Below, piece by piece: positions 1-8,222 of a stretch of 46,071 nucleotides of DNA. The notes beneath the pieces are model-generated. The model made no database searches and was not told the origin of the DNA. It saw only the letters and a list, made by a program, of their open reading frames with translations. Every line of letters starts with the position of its first letter. Position 1 is the first letter of the stretch. The translations under genes were made by a program, and so were the position numbers. This DNA is from Oligoflexia bacterium (lineage in GTDB: Bacteria > Bdellovibrionota > Bacteriovoracia > Bacteriovoracales > Bacteriovoracaceae): NCBI GenBank assembly GCA_015232355.1, contig JADFZW010000037.1, positions 1 to 46,071 of the forward strand, in the 5' to 3' direction.

Positions 1-125
1 TCCATAAAATCCCCCCCACTTCAAAGGAATTTTATGAAAAATTTATCAATAAATATATCTACTACTGGTCAATAAATTACTATTTATTCTCAATTAAATA
101 ACTGACAATTAAGATGCGATCGCCC

Positions 126-159
126 TTAGCATGGCACCTACTTTAGCATGGCACCTACT
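126..159. repeat. 17-bp tandem direct repeat, two copies
   Basis: The unit ttagcatggcacctact is present twice without interruption (126-142 and 143-159), just past the 3' end of the antitoxin gene. It looks like a recent slippage duplication; no function is evident. Confidence 0.9.
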
Positions 160-167
160 TTTAAGAA

Positions 168-563
168 TTACAAAAAAAGGCGGTAATCTGTTTTGAACAC
201 TACTGCAAGTTTTTTGGCCATATTCTTACCGATAGATCTTTTTCCGTTTTCCATTTCTGAAATTACATGTTGAGTGACGTTTAATTCTTCTGCTAACTGT
301 ACTTGGGTCATCTTGGCCATCTCTCTTTCTGCTCTTATAGCGATTCCACCACTGGAACTTTTCTCTAGTAGACCTTTAAACCCTTCCTTCCAAGGAACAG
401 TATCCTTCTCATCAACTTGGTAGCGCTTTAGAAGCTTAATTAATCCATCAACCTCTTCTTTGGGAAGCAGAAAAATTTTTAACCGAGGAGACTCAATTTT
501 AACAGTTATAAGATCAACATTACTATTATTATTAGTATGGTGCTTTTTCATGAGTGCCGACAT
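168..563 (-). CDS. HigA-like XRE-family antitoxin
   Basis: This 131-residue protein carries a helix-turn-helix of the XRE/Cro type in its C-terminal half (roughly residues 75-131), with the run MTQVQLAEELNVTQHVISE as the recognition-helix region. The N-terminal half is charged and probably binds the toxin. It lies downstream of, and overlaps by 32 nt, the RelE-superfamily toxin gene at 532-837. That toxin-first order is typical of HigBA systems. A strong ribosome site (ggaggt, 5 nt before the ATG at 563) supports this start. By family analogy the protein should neutralise the toxin and repress the shared promoter. The RelE-type partner and the DNA-binding domain are clear; the exact subfamily name is less certain. 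Confidence 0.85.
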   Translation of the reverse strand: MSALMKKHHTNNNSNVDLITVKIESPRLKIFLLPKEEVDGLIKLLKRYQVDEKDTVPWKEGFKGLLEKSSSGGIAIRAEREMAKMTQVQLAEELNVTQHVISEMENGKRSIGKNMAKKLAVVFKTDYRLFL

Positions 564-837
564 AATAAACCTCCACCGTTATTTCGCTTTTATTAATTTC
601 CCAACATACTACATATGTGGGTTTGCCTTTTTTTAAATGACAATGATACTTACTATCAGATCCCTTTAGCTTACCATAATTTTTGTATTTCAAACGTTCT
701 GCCTCATCCCATCTCTCAAGGTAGGGGCCAAACATCTCAATCTTCCGAATGAAGACAAATGCCAAGCTTTGAATAATCTCCGGTAGATTTGTGATATTTT
801 TTTCTGTTTTTTTGGAAATATTCACTGACCACACCAA
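532..837 (-). CDS. RelE/HigB-superfamily toxin (Gp49-like)
   Basis: This basic protein of 101 residues resembles phage-derived Gp49-like/HigB toxins. The run LKYKNYGKLKGSDSKYHCHL followed by a beta-strand-rich tail (PTYVVCWEINKSEITVEVYYVG) is characteristic. Such toxins are ribosome-dependent mRNA endonucleases. The best start is TTG at 837, because aaggag lies 6 nt upstream of it. A GTG is the next codon and could also serve. It is the first gene of a two-gene operon with the overlapping antitoxin. The upstream region contains a 16-bp tandem repeat that could be the operator. The toxin family is recognised from the sequence; activity is inferred. Confidence 0.8.
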   Translation of the reverse strand: MVWSVNISKKTEKNITNLPEIIQSLAFVFIRKIEMFGPYLERWDEAERLKYKNYGKLKGSDSKYHCHLKKGKPTYVVCWEINKSEITVEVYYVGTHEKAPY

Positions 838-868
838 AATCCGCTCCTTGCTGACTTTTCGTTGTAAT

Positions 869-902
869 ACTAATTTATGATATCACTAATTTATGATATC
901 AC
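869..902. promoter_or_regulatory. Tandem 16-bp repeat, candidate operator of the toxin-antitoxin operon
   Basis: The unit actaatttatgatatc is repeated exactly at 869-884 and 885-900. Each copy carries the palindromic core gatatc. It lies about 35-65 nt upstream of the toxin start, where an antitoxin HTH would be expected to bind. The role is inferred from position only. Confidence 0.5.
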
Positions 903-1079
903 AAAAAAAGGTATATTAAAAGCTTTCTTACCTCACCAATAGCATTAGTCAATCTATGGTCATCCACAAATGATTAGAAAACTAAAAGGCAACCTTCGGT
1001 AATAATTTAAATAAAAATAATTTACTCAAGAGAGATATATTTTCTACCGATACGTATACGATAAAGATAGTGGATCGTA

Positions 1080-1285
1080 AAAAATAGCAGTCGCTATGCT
1101 CGAGCGATGAGAGACGAGAAGAACCGGGGTCATCGGTAAATATTATGAATGAGACGTATATCAACGGTTACATGGGGAGCGAAGGCCAGAAGTCCCATGC
1201 GAAACGCCACTATTGGTGAAATGAGCTCACCACCATAGAATCAATTCGAAAGTTAAGCGATAGAGTTGATGTTTTTTATTTTCTG
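1080..1285 (+). ncRNA. Candidate structured RNA or leader element
   Basis: Consecutive stems are visible: atagc/gctat (1084-1088 with 1093-1097), cgatga/tcatcg (1105-1110 with 1130-1135), catggg/cccatg (1171-1176 with 1194-1199) and a tggtga/tcacca hairpin near 1213-1232. An alternative stem, tcgct/agcga (1091-1095 with 1103-1107), overlaps and would exclude the second one. The block ends in an 8-bp hairpin followed by a T-rich run. No known RNA family was recognised. It could be an sRNA, a leader regulating the LRR gene, or a piece of a ribozyme or mobile element. Confidence 0.35.
1240..1283 (+). terminator. Rho-independent terminator-like hairpin
   Basis: The arms atcaattc (1240-1247) and gagttgat (1263-1270) pair over 8 bp with one G-U wobble and a 15-nt loop. 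They are followed by gttttttatttt. It would end a plus-strand transcript before the LRR gene, either terminating a small RNA or acting as an attenuator. Confidence 0.45.
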
Positions 1286-1376
1286 CGATGGTCGCTAGAA
1301 GTAGAGTACTAATTTGAAAAAAAATATGCTCCTACGTAATATATATTTTTTTCCTACATACAAGGGGATCGCAAAA

Positions 1377-3635
1377 ATGCAAAGACTACCAAATAAATTT
1401 AAATTAAATAAATCCAACTTACATCTTTTTCTTTTTATAGTTGTAGTATCACTCTTTCTTCAACTCCTACAATCAACTACTCTTCATGCAACCATCAGAC
1501 CGGAAATCTTGAAAATATTCGATAACCTAAGTCCAAATGCTACACTATTAAATCTTTCTTCTAAAAATATCAAAGATGATGAATTACCTGAAATATTAGC
1601 TAAAATATCAAACGAAATGAAGATCGGAGGAAAACTTACTCAGTTAAAAGAGCTTGATCTTTATAACAATCAGCTTACTACTCTTCCGCCTGCAATTGGT
1701 ACTCTTACTCGGTTAAAAGAGCTTTATCTTTCTAGCAATAAGCTTACTACTCTTCCGCCTGAGTTTGGTACTCTTACTCAGTTAAATAAGCTTTATCTTT
1801 CTAGCAATCAGCTTACTACTCTTCCACCTGAGTTTGGTGCTCTTACTCAGTTAAATACGCTTTATCTTTCTGGCAATCAGCTTACTACTCTTCCACCTGT
1901 GCTCAAACCTTTATTTCAGCGACTTAATATGTACAACTCCTATAAAAATTTGTTTGGGCCAGGATATGATACAAACGGGTTTAGTGAATTAGGCATTCAC
2001 AAAGACACAGGATTATTTTTTAATAAAGATGGATATGATTGTGATGGGTACAACATCATAGGTTTTAACCGAGAAGCTATTCATAAAGTAACTGGTACAA
2101 AATATAATGAAAGAGGATTTGATAAGGATGGAAAAAAAGCGGACGGTAGCAGTGGAACTGAACTGGAACAAGAAATCAATCGTCGATATTTTTCATTGAT
2201 GGATATGATGTATACTAGATTAATCTCCGACTATGAAAAGTCAGGCAAGAGTGAAAAGAGTGAGAAAATCGTAAGAGAATTTTTGGGGGTACAAAAAATA
2301 TTAGAGGAGAGAGCAAAAGAAAATTTAAACTTAAGTAAAACAGAGAATGGTAAAGTAAATCCACTCTTTGTTTGCGGGAAATTTCCATATGAATCAACTC
2401 TTAGTCGAAATGTAAACAAAGAGTATCCTGCACTGATTAGTGCTACCGAATGGAAGCAATTAAAAACAGAGATCACTGGGGCCATTGATAGTGTTATTAC
2501 TGATTTTGAAAATACTGGAAAAAAAGATGATTTTTTTGTTGGATGCAAGTTACATCTCCTAGACAAAGTCCCCTCAACAAGAGAGCAGTATCCGGCATTA
2601 GTAGTGATCGGCGATAAATTATATTCGTATGTGGACGGCACTGAAAAACCTATCGAAGCTAAAAAAGAAGAGATCCTAAGTAAAGATCAGTTGAAACTTC
2701 TTTCTCTTGCAAAAGAGATAGATTTTTCTCCAGAGCAGTGTCGTGATATTGCTAAGAAGGGAGGACATGCTTTCGAATATAGTCTATATCATGAAGCACG
2801 TAGTGTTGTTGCAAGATCAATACTTGCACTTGCTGATGGCGATGATAACAATACTTCCAAACAAACTCTTCGTAAGCGAGTGAAGCGAATTATAGATAAC
2901 ATAAAAAAATCCAACGGGGCACCTACATCAGCACCAGCACCAGCACCAACACCAACACTAAGAGCGCTAGCTATGATGGGAATACAATTTTATCAAAATC
3001 AGGGTCGCTGTGGTGATGGATTATCAAATGGATTAGCAGCAATAGAGAGAGACTTGATCTATAAAAATCAAGGAGAAGATGAAGCAAATGAGGCGCATCT
3101 ACTTGGAAGAGAACTAGCAAATATCTTAGCAAAACATAATTTAAACTTTTTAGAAAAGCATGCTGAAGTCTATCCAAATTCATCAGAATTTAAAACCACT
3201 AATCCAGAGGTGATGAAGCAAAGATTTATTGGAAGTATTAATCCTACTTGCGATCGTCGTGAAGTTTTACACCCAGATTTTGGTCATGCTAATAACGAGA
3301 ACTTTGGATTAGTAGAAACAATAAATCGCCTCTTAAATGGAGGCAAACTTACTGGTGGCGAGGGAAGTAAACCTGTCTCCTTCACAGCACTTGATAAAAC
3401 AAAACTAATTCAGTCACTAAAGAATGCTCACAAGAAAGGTAAATTATCACTTAAAGCACTCAAGGATTTTGCTACTAGTGATCCCTTTCTACAAGAGGAG
3501 GCAATGAAAGTAATGGATGAAGAAAATAAATACACTTCAGATTATATCGCTTTCGCTGGGGAAAATATGAAATATGTTTTCAAAGAAAAATTTTGGGAGC
3601 ATCTGCTATTACAATATGGTTTGATTTTTCACTAG
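1377..3635 (+). CDS. Secreted leucine-rich-repeat protein, putative effector
   Basis: The preferred start is ATG 1377, preceded by aagggg at good spacing. It gives a protein of 752 residues that opens with a basic stretch and a hydrophobic signal-like helix (LHLFLFIVVVSLFLQLL). The reading frame is open further upstream to a TTG at 1314. Four near-identical 23-residue leucine-rich repeats follow (motif LxxLxLxxNxLTTLPPxxGxL). Next is a block of GYD/GFN-xxx-G repeats with two HKxTG motifs (about 1960-2130). A proline-alanine linker at about 2925-2960 then leads to a C-terminal domain I do not recognise, containing GRCGDG and PTCDRREVLHPDFGHANN. LRR-plus-unknown-domain proteins with a signal sequence are often surface or effector proteins. 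Cys, His and Asp residues in the C-terminal domain could be catalytic, but that is speculation. The gene stands alone between a terminator-like hairpin and a convergent gene. Confidence 0.8.
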   Translation: MQRLPNKFKLNKSNLHLFLFIVVVSLFLQLLQSTTLHATIRPEILKIFDNLSPNATLLNLSSKNIKDDELPEILAKISNEMKIGGKLTQLKELDLYNNQLTTLPPAIGTLTRLKELYLSSNKLTTLPPEFGTLTQLNKLYLSSNQLTTLPPEFGALTQLNTLYLSGNQLTTLPPVLKPLFQRLNMYNSYKNLFGPGYDTNGFSELGIHKDTGLFFNKDGYDCDGYNIIGFNREAIHKVTGTKYNERGFDKDGKKADGSSGTELEQEINRRYFSLMDMMYTRLISDYEKSGKSEKSEKIVREFLGVQKILEERAKENLNLSKTENGKVNPLFVCGKFPYESTLSRNVNKEYPALISATEWKQLKTEITGAIDSVITDFENTGKKDDFFVGCKLHLLDKVPSTREQYPALVVIGDKLYSYVDGTEKPIEAKKEEILSKDQLKLLSLAKEIDFSPEQCRDIAKKGGHAFEYSLYHEARSVVARSILALADGDDNNTSKQTLRKRVKRIIDNIKKSNGAPTSAPAPAPTPTLRALAMMGIQFYQNQGRCGDGLSNGLAAIERDLIYKNQGEDEANEAHLLGRELANILAKHNLNFLEKHAEVYPNSSEFKTTNPEVMKQRFIGSINPTCDRREVLHPDFGHANNENFGLVETINRLLNGGKLTGGEGSKPVSFTALDKTKLIQSLKNAHKKGKLSLKALKDFATSDPFLQEEAMKVMDEENKYTSDYIAFAGENMKYVFKEKFWEHLLLQYGLIFH
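1635..1910 (+). repeat. Four tandem 69-bp units encoding leucine-rich repeats
   Basis: Units begin at 1635, 1704, 1773 and 1842 and are nearly identical at the DNA level. This indicates recent expansion by unequal exchange or slippage. Confidence 0.9.
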
Positions 3636-3649
3636 AGATAGTATCTTTC

Positions 3650-4027
3650 CTATAAAACCAGATAATCTAATGCTTCTTCTCTGGTTTTAAAGGCTTTCAT
3701 TCCTAGACCAGAAAAATGATTTATGGCATTCAAGATTACTATTGTCATATTTCCCACTCCCAAGATAGCAGTTCTTTTTGTAATTTTTTTTATCCTCGAT
3801 GCTGCCCAATGAGATGTCGCTGCAAGATCTTTAGAAAATGTGAGTTTGTTTATGTCCATTAAGAATAAAAAATCATTTAGTCTCTCATTTTCGATTCTTG
3901 CTACAAACCTTTTCATTTGATCGATAGCTTCTTCGGTAGAAAAATTACTATAATCATTAAATAAGATCGATTTATTCTTATAGTTTATCCACGTCCATCT
4001 AGCATCGTTATCCATAATTTTGTTCAT
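3650..4027 (-). CDS. STAS/SpoIIAA-like domain protein
   Basis: This small soluble protein of 125 residues resembles the SpoIIAA-like/STAS-SEC14 family. An N-terminal strand (NKSILFNDYSNFSTEEAI) is followed by a helix, the central strand FLFLMDINKLTF, the stretch RTAILGVGNMTIVILNAINH and the terminal KAFKTREEALDYLV. Proteins of this fold usually act as small regulatory or binding modules. No partner kinase or anti-sigma gene is adjacent, so its role is unknown. It is convergent with the LRR protein gene and leaves a gap of only 14 nt. Confidence 0.75.
   Translation of the reverse strand: MNKIMDNDARWTWINYKNKSILFNDYSNFSTEEAIDQMKRFVARIENERLNDFLFLMDINKLTFSKDLAATSHWAASRIKKITKRTAILGVGNMTIVILNAINHFSGLGMKAFKTREEALDYLVL
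3654..3688. terminator. Possible bidirectional terminator hairpin
   Basis: The arms aaaaccag (3654-3661) and ctggtttt (3681-3688) are perfect complements, so both strands have a run of T after or within the stem. It lies between the convergent LRR and STAS-like genes, inside the 3' end of the latter. Confidence 0.35.
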
Positions 4028-4080
4028 ACCTCTTTATTATCTTTATAATTTTTGTATCATCATACATATATCAAATTACT

Positions 4081-5523
4081 TTAAAACCTATCCCATAAAT
4101 GCTTAGAAAATTTTTGTGCCTCTTTGGATATCTCTTCTACATCTAAGTGAAGAATCTTTTTATTTCGCATCAGCACTTTACCTGCAACTATAGTAGTATC
4201 CACTGCTGCTTGAGAGAGTCCAAATACTAAGTGGCCATAAAAATTATTGCTAGTTAATTCCGTTGATGGATTGTAATCAAAGATAATAATATCTGCTTGG
4301 GCCCCACAAGAGATTTCACCTAACTTTTGTCCCTTCCAAAAACGATTGGCAATTTGTGGATTATTTTTTATTAGTGCTTCTGTTAATTCAACAAATCCCA
4401 CATTAGGATTTTTTTGAGTGATCCTATGAACCCAAATGCCAGAGCGCAATTCCTCTAGCATATTAACTGTCATGGCATCAGTACCAAGTCCTACTAAAAT
4501 TCCCTTCTGGATCATCTTAAATACATCGGCCACCCCAACAGCATTGTTCATATTGGATTGCGGATTGTGAACAACCATGGTGTTTGTTTTCTTTATCAAC
4601 TCCATCTCTTCATCTGACAAATGAATGGCGTGCGCACAGATGGTATTGCTTCCTAGCATGCGTAGATCGTGAAGACGATTTACTACTCTACTACCATAGA
4701 GATGTTCTGTAACATTTTGATCAGATATATCTTCAGCGGTATGAACATGAAATCCTATCTCTGATGATGGATCTACTTCTCGTAATTGGCCAATGGCCTT
4801 CTCTAAAGTTTTAGTGGTGATAGTAAAGGAGGCATGGAGGCCAAACATCGCTCGCAAATATTTTGCTTCAGCAGAGTGCGGATCATTTTTTGTTTTCTCG
4901 AATACTCTTTTAATAAACCAAATATTTTCTTCAATACCTTCGTTCGACAATTCATCTCCATCACGATCAGATAATTCGTAACAAAGATTTGCTCGCACTC
5001 CAGAATATAAAACTGCATCGGCAATTTGAGAAAGCGATCCACGAAGTCCAGAGAATGATGGACTTGCATGATGATCAATAATGGTGGTAGTACCTTTTTT
5101 TATGGCCGTAATTATCGCCACCAAAGCACTGTAATAGGTATCTTCTAATAATAATTTTTTATCTAAACGCCACCACAAATTTTTTAGTATTTGTTGAAAA
5201 TTAAGAGAGGGATTTGCTTTAGTAAGTCCGCAAGCAAAGCTGGAGTAGAAGTGCATGTGAGCATTGATAAATCCAGGCATCACCACTTTACCTCCAGCAT
5301 CGATTACTTCAGTATTTTTTTCACCTGATTCACCTAAAAAATCATCACCCTCTCCTGGAAGATGAAGTTTCTCATCTGGAGTTATCTCGGTTACTACTCC
5401 ATTTTCAACAACAATAGAGTGTTTATATAAAACTCGATTGTCTGCACCTAAGGTTACCACTGTTGCATTTTTTATTATTACATTGTTGCTGGCCTCATTA
5501 AGAATTTTATTTTCTTTATTCAT
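4081..5523 (-). CDS. ssnA: SsnA-type aminohydrolase (amidohydrolase superfamily)
   Basis: This 480-residue metal-dependent hydrolase has the ATZ/TRZ-like layout. The metal ligands are HMH in GFINAHMHFYSS, the histidines in GFHVHTAED and CAHAIHLSDEE, and the aspartate in VGLGTDAMT. The segment ILKNLWWRLDK and the TTIIDHHASPS motif match E. coli SsnA closely. It is longer than the E. coli protein (about 442 residues), partly through a charged insertion near residues 55-70. It is the last gene of the minus-strand set ygeW-ygeY-xdh-ssnA. In organisms that degrade purines anaerobically, SsnA is part of the selenium-linked hydrolase cluster. The exact substrate is not settled by sequence. Confidence 0.92.
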   Translation of the reverse strand: MNKENKILNEASNNVIIKNATVVTLGADNRVLYKHSIVVENGVVTEITPDEKLHLPGEGDDFLGESGEKNTEVIDAGGKVVMPGFINAHMHFYSSFACGLTKANPSLNFQQILKNLWWRLDKKLLLEDTYYSALVAIITAIKKGTTTIIDHHASPSFSGLRGSLSQIADAVLYSGVRANLCYELSDRDGDELSNEGIEENIWFIKRVFEKTKNDPHSAEAKYLRAMFGLHASFTITTKTLEKAIGQLREVDPSSEIGFHVHTAEDISDQNVTEHLYGSRVVNRLHDLRMLGSNTICAHAIHLSDEEMELIKKTNTMVVHNPQSNMNNAVGVADVFKMIQKGILVGLGTDAMTVNMLEELRSGIWVHRITQKNPNVGFVELTEALIKNNPQIANRFWKGQKLGEISCGAQADIIIFDYNPSTELTSNNFYGHLVFGLSQAAVDTTIVAGKVLMRNKKILHLDVEEISKEAQKFSKHLWDRF

Positions 5524-5542
5524 TTTTTTCCTTTCAATAAAT

Positions 5543-5579
5543 TAATTTCTTTTCATTAAACTAATTTCGTTTCATTGGA
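5543..5579. repeat. Near-perfect 18/19-bp tandem duplication at the xdh 3' end
   Basis: taatttcttttcattaaac (5543-5561) is followed directly by taatttcgtttcattgga. The duplication covers the xdh stop codon and the gap before ssnA. Confidence 0.75.
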
Positions 5580-8179
5580 AGAGAGTAGCGTCTGACTTTA
5601 TCAAATTGATAGAAAGCATTGGCAACCGCGGCCGCAGTTGGAACAAGTCCAATCTCTCCTACGCCCTTAGCTCCATGTGGCCCATGAGGATCACTTACTT
5701 CTATTGCAATTACTCTTACTGCTGGAGTTTTTTTCGCTGGCAAAATTCCACACTTCATAAATTTAGTTACCAGTGGACGACCATCTTTATATGGAAAATC
5801 TTCAGTCAATGCATATCCAAGTCCCATATGAACAGCACCCTCAATTTGTCCTTCGAAGAGAGTTTGATTTACAACTTTACCCGCATCTTGTGCTACATAG
5901 ATGGTATCAATCTCTCCATCATCTTTTAAAGTTACAAGTTGTGTGGAATAACTAAAAGAGTAGTGAGTAACAATTTTTTGTCCCGGTTTTTCATATCCTG
6001 GTTTAGTTGACCAATCACAAATCCACTCTCCAAAATATGTTTTGCCAACCAACTCCGCTAAAGATTTATTTTTCAAATCATCATTTAATTTTTTTGAAGC
6101 GGCAATCACTGCATGACCAATAAGTGATGTGGCCCGTGAAGAAGTTGTCATTCCTGTTACTACATCATCATCGGTATCAACTCGGACTTCAATTTCAACT
6201 TTCGATGGATCAATCTTGGTCTCCTCTGAGAAAAATTGAATAGCAATTGTATGAGCACCTTGGCCCATCTCCGTCCATCCATGTTTAATAATTATATGAT
6301 CAGCGCTTTTAATTTCAATTTTCACTCGACCAATGTCCGCCATTCCATTTCCCACACCACAATTTTTTATTCCACAAGCAATGCCTGCATATTTTGAATT
6401 ATAAAATAAATCTTTAATTGCAAGTAGTGATTGGCGAACACCAACTCCACTCTCTAAAATCTGACCAGTAACAAATGTTCCTCCATCTTCCAAAGCATTG
6501 TTGTATCTAAATTGCCAACGATCAAATCCACCCTTTTCACAAAGTTCATCAATAGAACTCTCAATTGCAAATGCTGCCTGATTAGCACCAAAACCTCTCA
6601 TCGCCCCACAAGGAACATTATTGGTATAAATTGCTTTGGCCACAACATCTACATTAGGAATTGCGTATGGGCCAGCAGCATGTCCGGCCGCTCGCTCTAA
6701 TACTTTCATTCCTACAGAGGCGTAGGCACCAGAATCACCAACGATGTCTGCACTTAAAAATGTAAACATTCCATCCTTATCGCAACCAACTTTAAATTTT
6801 AAGCGCATTGGGTGGCGCTTAGGATGAATCAACATCGATTCCTCTCTCGTGAGTTGCACCTTCACTGGAACTTTTAAGAGATGGGCCGCAAGAGATGCAT
6901 GTCCTTGAACGGTTAAATCCTCTTTGCCACCAAATCCCCCACCATTTGCAACTTGAATTACTCTTATTTTTTCCAGAGGAATATTTAAGATCTCTGCAAT
7001 TTGTTTGCGATCCTCATAGGCACCTTGGCCTTGAGAATAGAGTAATAAATCATAATTAGAACTATTTTTTGGATTAGGAATGGCCAGCGCACACTCTGGT
7101 TCTAAAAATCCATGCTCAATTCTTTGAGTAGTATAAGTTCCCTCCGCAATGAAGGCAGAATTCTTTATTCCTACTTCCACACTTCCTTTTTCCACATGAC
7201 AAACTGATAAAACATTTCCTACTGACTTTGCAGAGTAAGTGGAGTGTGGAATTTTAGGATGAACAATTGGTGAAGCTGGCATTTGTGCTAGATCAACATC
7301 TACAACTGGTTCTAAAACATCATAGTTTACTTTAATTTTAGAGGCGGCCACACGTGCGATCTCCTCTGAAGTGGCGACAACAATTGCTAAAACATCTCCT
7401 AGATAATGAGTCTCTTCTCCCTCGGCAATTAATACTGGCCAATCTCTAACAATCAAACCCACATATTGTTTTCCAGGAATATCTTTGGCGGTAATTACCT
7501 TTTTTACTCCTGCAACTTGAAGTGCTTCACTATAATCAATTTTTACAACTCGCGCTCGTGGATGATCACTTAATTTCAGCGCTCCAAAATGCATATTATC
7601 TACAAAGAGATCACAAACAAAAGGTCTCATTCCTAAAACTGTTTTATAGGAATCATATTTAGGTTGTGATTCTCCCAATTTTGATCTACTACTTTGCATT
7701 TTCTTTGTTGGCAAGTTTTCTTTTCCTTGAATTACCTCCGAAGCGTAAAGAATAGAATCCACAACTTTATGATAACCAGTACAACGACATAAGTTACGAT
7801 TGATAGCGGCCACCACTTCCTCCCTCGATGGATGAGGATTTTTCTTTAAGAGTGCCGCCGCACTCATTACAATTCCTGGAGTACAAAATCCACACTGAAT
7901 TCCACCCTTTTCGACAAAGCAAATGGAAAATATCTCTTGCAATTTTTGATCTAATCCATCTGTAGTGGTAACAACTTTTCCCTCGATTTTTTTCATTGGA
8001 GTAATACAAGAGAGCGTTGGTTTATCATCAACTAATACAGTACAAGTTCCACAATAAGCTTGTCCTGAACAACCCTCTTTGGGAGTTGTAATCCCTGCCT
8101 CATTACGTAGATATTTTAAGAGCATTAATTCCTTATCACCGTTGTAATCAATAGGATTGCCATTCAGTGTGAATTTCAT
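5561..8179 (-). CDS. Selenium-dependent xanthine dehydrogenase-type molybdenum hydroxylase
   Basis: A single 872-residue chain fuses a 2Fe-2S domain to the molybdopterin-binding subunit, with no FAD domain. The plant-type cluster cysteines are C37, C43, C46 and C58. The second cluster motifs are CGFCTPG and CRCTGYHKVV. The molybdopterin part has GGGFGGKEDLTVQGH, AMRGFGANQAAFAIE and a C-terminal GVGEIGLVP with the likely catalytic glutamate at residue 842. This architecture and its neighbours ssnA, ygeY and ygeW fit the Se_dep_XDH family, which hydroxylates purines using a labile selenium cofactor rather than selenocysteine. One oddity is the first cysteine spacing (CSGQAYC), which has five residues between the cysteines where four are usual. 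Electron transfer would need a flavin partner encoded elsewhere. Confidence 0.9.
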   Translation of the reverse strand: MKFTLNGNPIDYNGDKELMLLKYLRNEAGITTPKEGCSGQAYCGTCTVLVDDKPTLSCITPMKKIEGKVVTTTDGLDQKLQEIFSICFVEKGGIQCGFCTPGIVMSAAALLKKNPHPSREEVVAAINRNLCRCTGYHKVVDSILYASEVIQGKENLPTKKMQSSRSKLGESQPKYDSYKTVLGMRPFVCDLFVDNMHFGALKLSDHPRARVVKIDYSEALQVAGVKKVITAKDIPGKQYVGLIVRDWPVLIAEGEETHYLGDVLAIVVATSEEIARVAASKIKVNYDVLEPVVDVDLAQMPASPIVHPKIPHSTYSAKSVGNVLSVCHVEKGSVEVGIKNSAFIAEGTYTTQRIEHGFLEPECALAIPNPKNSSNYDLLLYSQGQGAYEDRKQIAEILNIPLEKIRVIQVANGGGFGGKEDLTVQGHASLAAHLLKVPVKVQLTREESMLIHPKRHPMRLKFKVGCDKDGMFTFLSADIVGDSGAYASVGMKVLERAAGHAAGPYAIPNVDVVAKAIYTNNVPCGAMRGFGANQAAFAIESSIDELCEKGGFDRWQFRYNNALEDGGTFVTGQILESGVGVRQSLLAIKDLFYNSKYAGIACGIKNCGVGNGMADIGRVKIEIKSADHIIIKHGWTEMGQGAHTIAIQFFSEETKIDPSKVEIEVRVDTDDDVVTGMTTSSRATSLIGHAVIAASKKLNDDLKNKSLAELVGKTYFGEWICDWSTKPGYEKPGQKIVTHYSFSYSTQLVTLKDDGEIDTIYVAQDAGKVVNQTLFEGQIEGAVHMGLGYALTEDFPYKDGRPLVTKFMKCGILPAKKTPAVRVIAIEVSDPHGPHGAKGVGEIGLVPTAAAVANAFYQFDKVRRYSLPMKRN

Positions 8180-8204
8180 AGTAGTCGACCTTTTATTTTG
8201 ATTT

Positions 8205-8222
8205 TTGTATTTGTATTTGTAT
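8205..8222. repeat. 6-bp tandem repeat (ttgtat)x3
   Basis: Three exact ttgtat units lie between ygeY and xdh and reach the ygeY stop codon. Confidence 0.8.

Larger units (their letters stand above)
838..1376. other. 539-nt intergenic region: operator repeat plus hairpin-rich segment
   Basis: No convincing protein gene lies here. The part near 838-902 holds the toxin-antitoxin promoter region with its tandem repeat. From about 1080 to 1285 the base composition rises and several short perfect stems follow one another, ending in a terminator-like hairpin. These are listed as a candidate structured RNA. The rest, to 1376, is the leader of the LRR protein gene. Confidence 0.6.

Noticed and set aside
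116..123. GCGATCGC octamer (HIP1-like)
   Set aside because: I noticed a single copy only; it is a repeated motif in cyanobacteria, and nothing else here points to that group.
982..1164. 60-codon minus-strand reading frame in the first large gap
   Set aside because: It has no ribosome site or recognisable sequence, and it lies over the hairpin-rich block; chance is more likely.
5604..5955. Plus-strand reading frames inside the xanthine dehydrogenase gene
   Set aside because: These are shadows of the well-supported minus-strand gene with no start signals or homology.
5561..8179. Selenocysteine in the selenium-type dehydrogenase
   Set aside because: No in-frame TGA interrupts the gene; the family uses a labile selenium cofactor instead.
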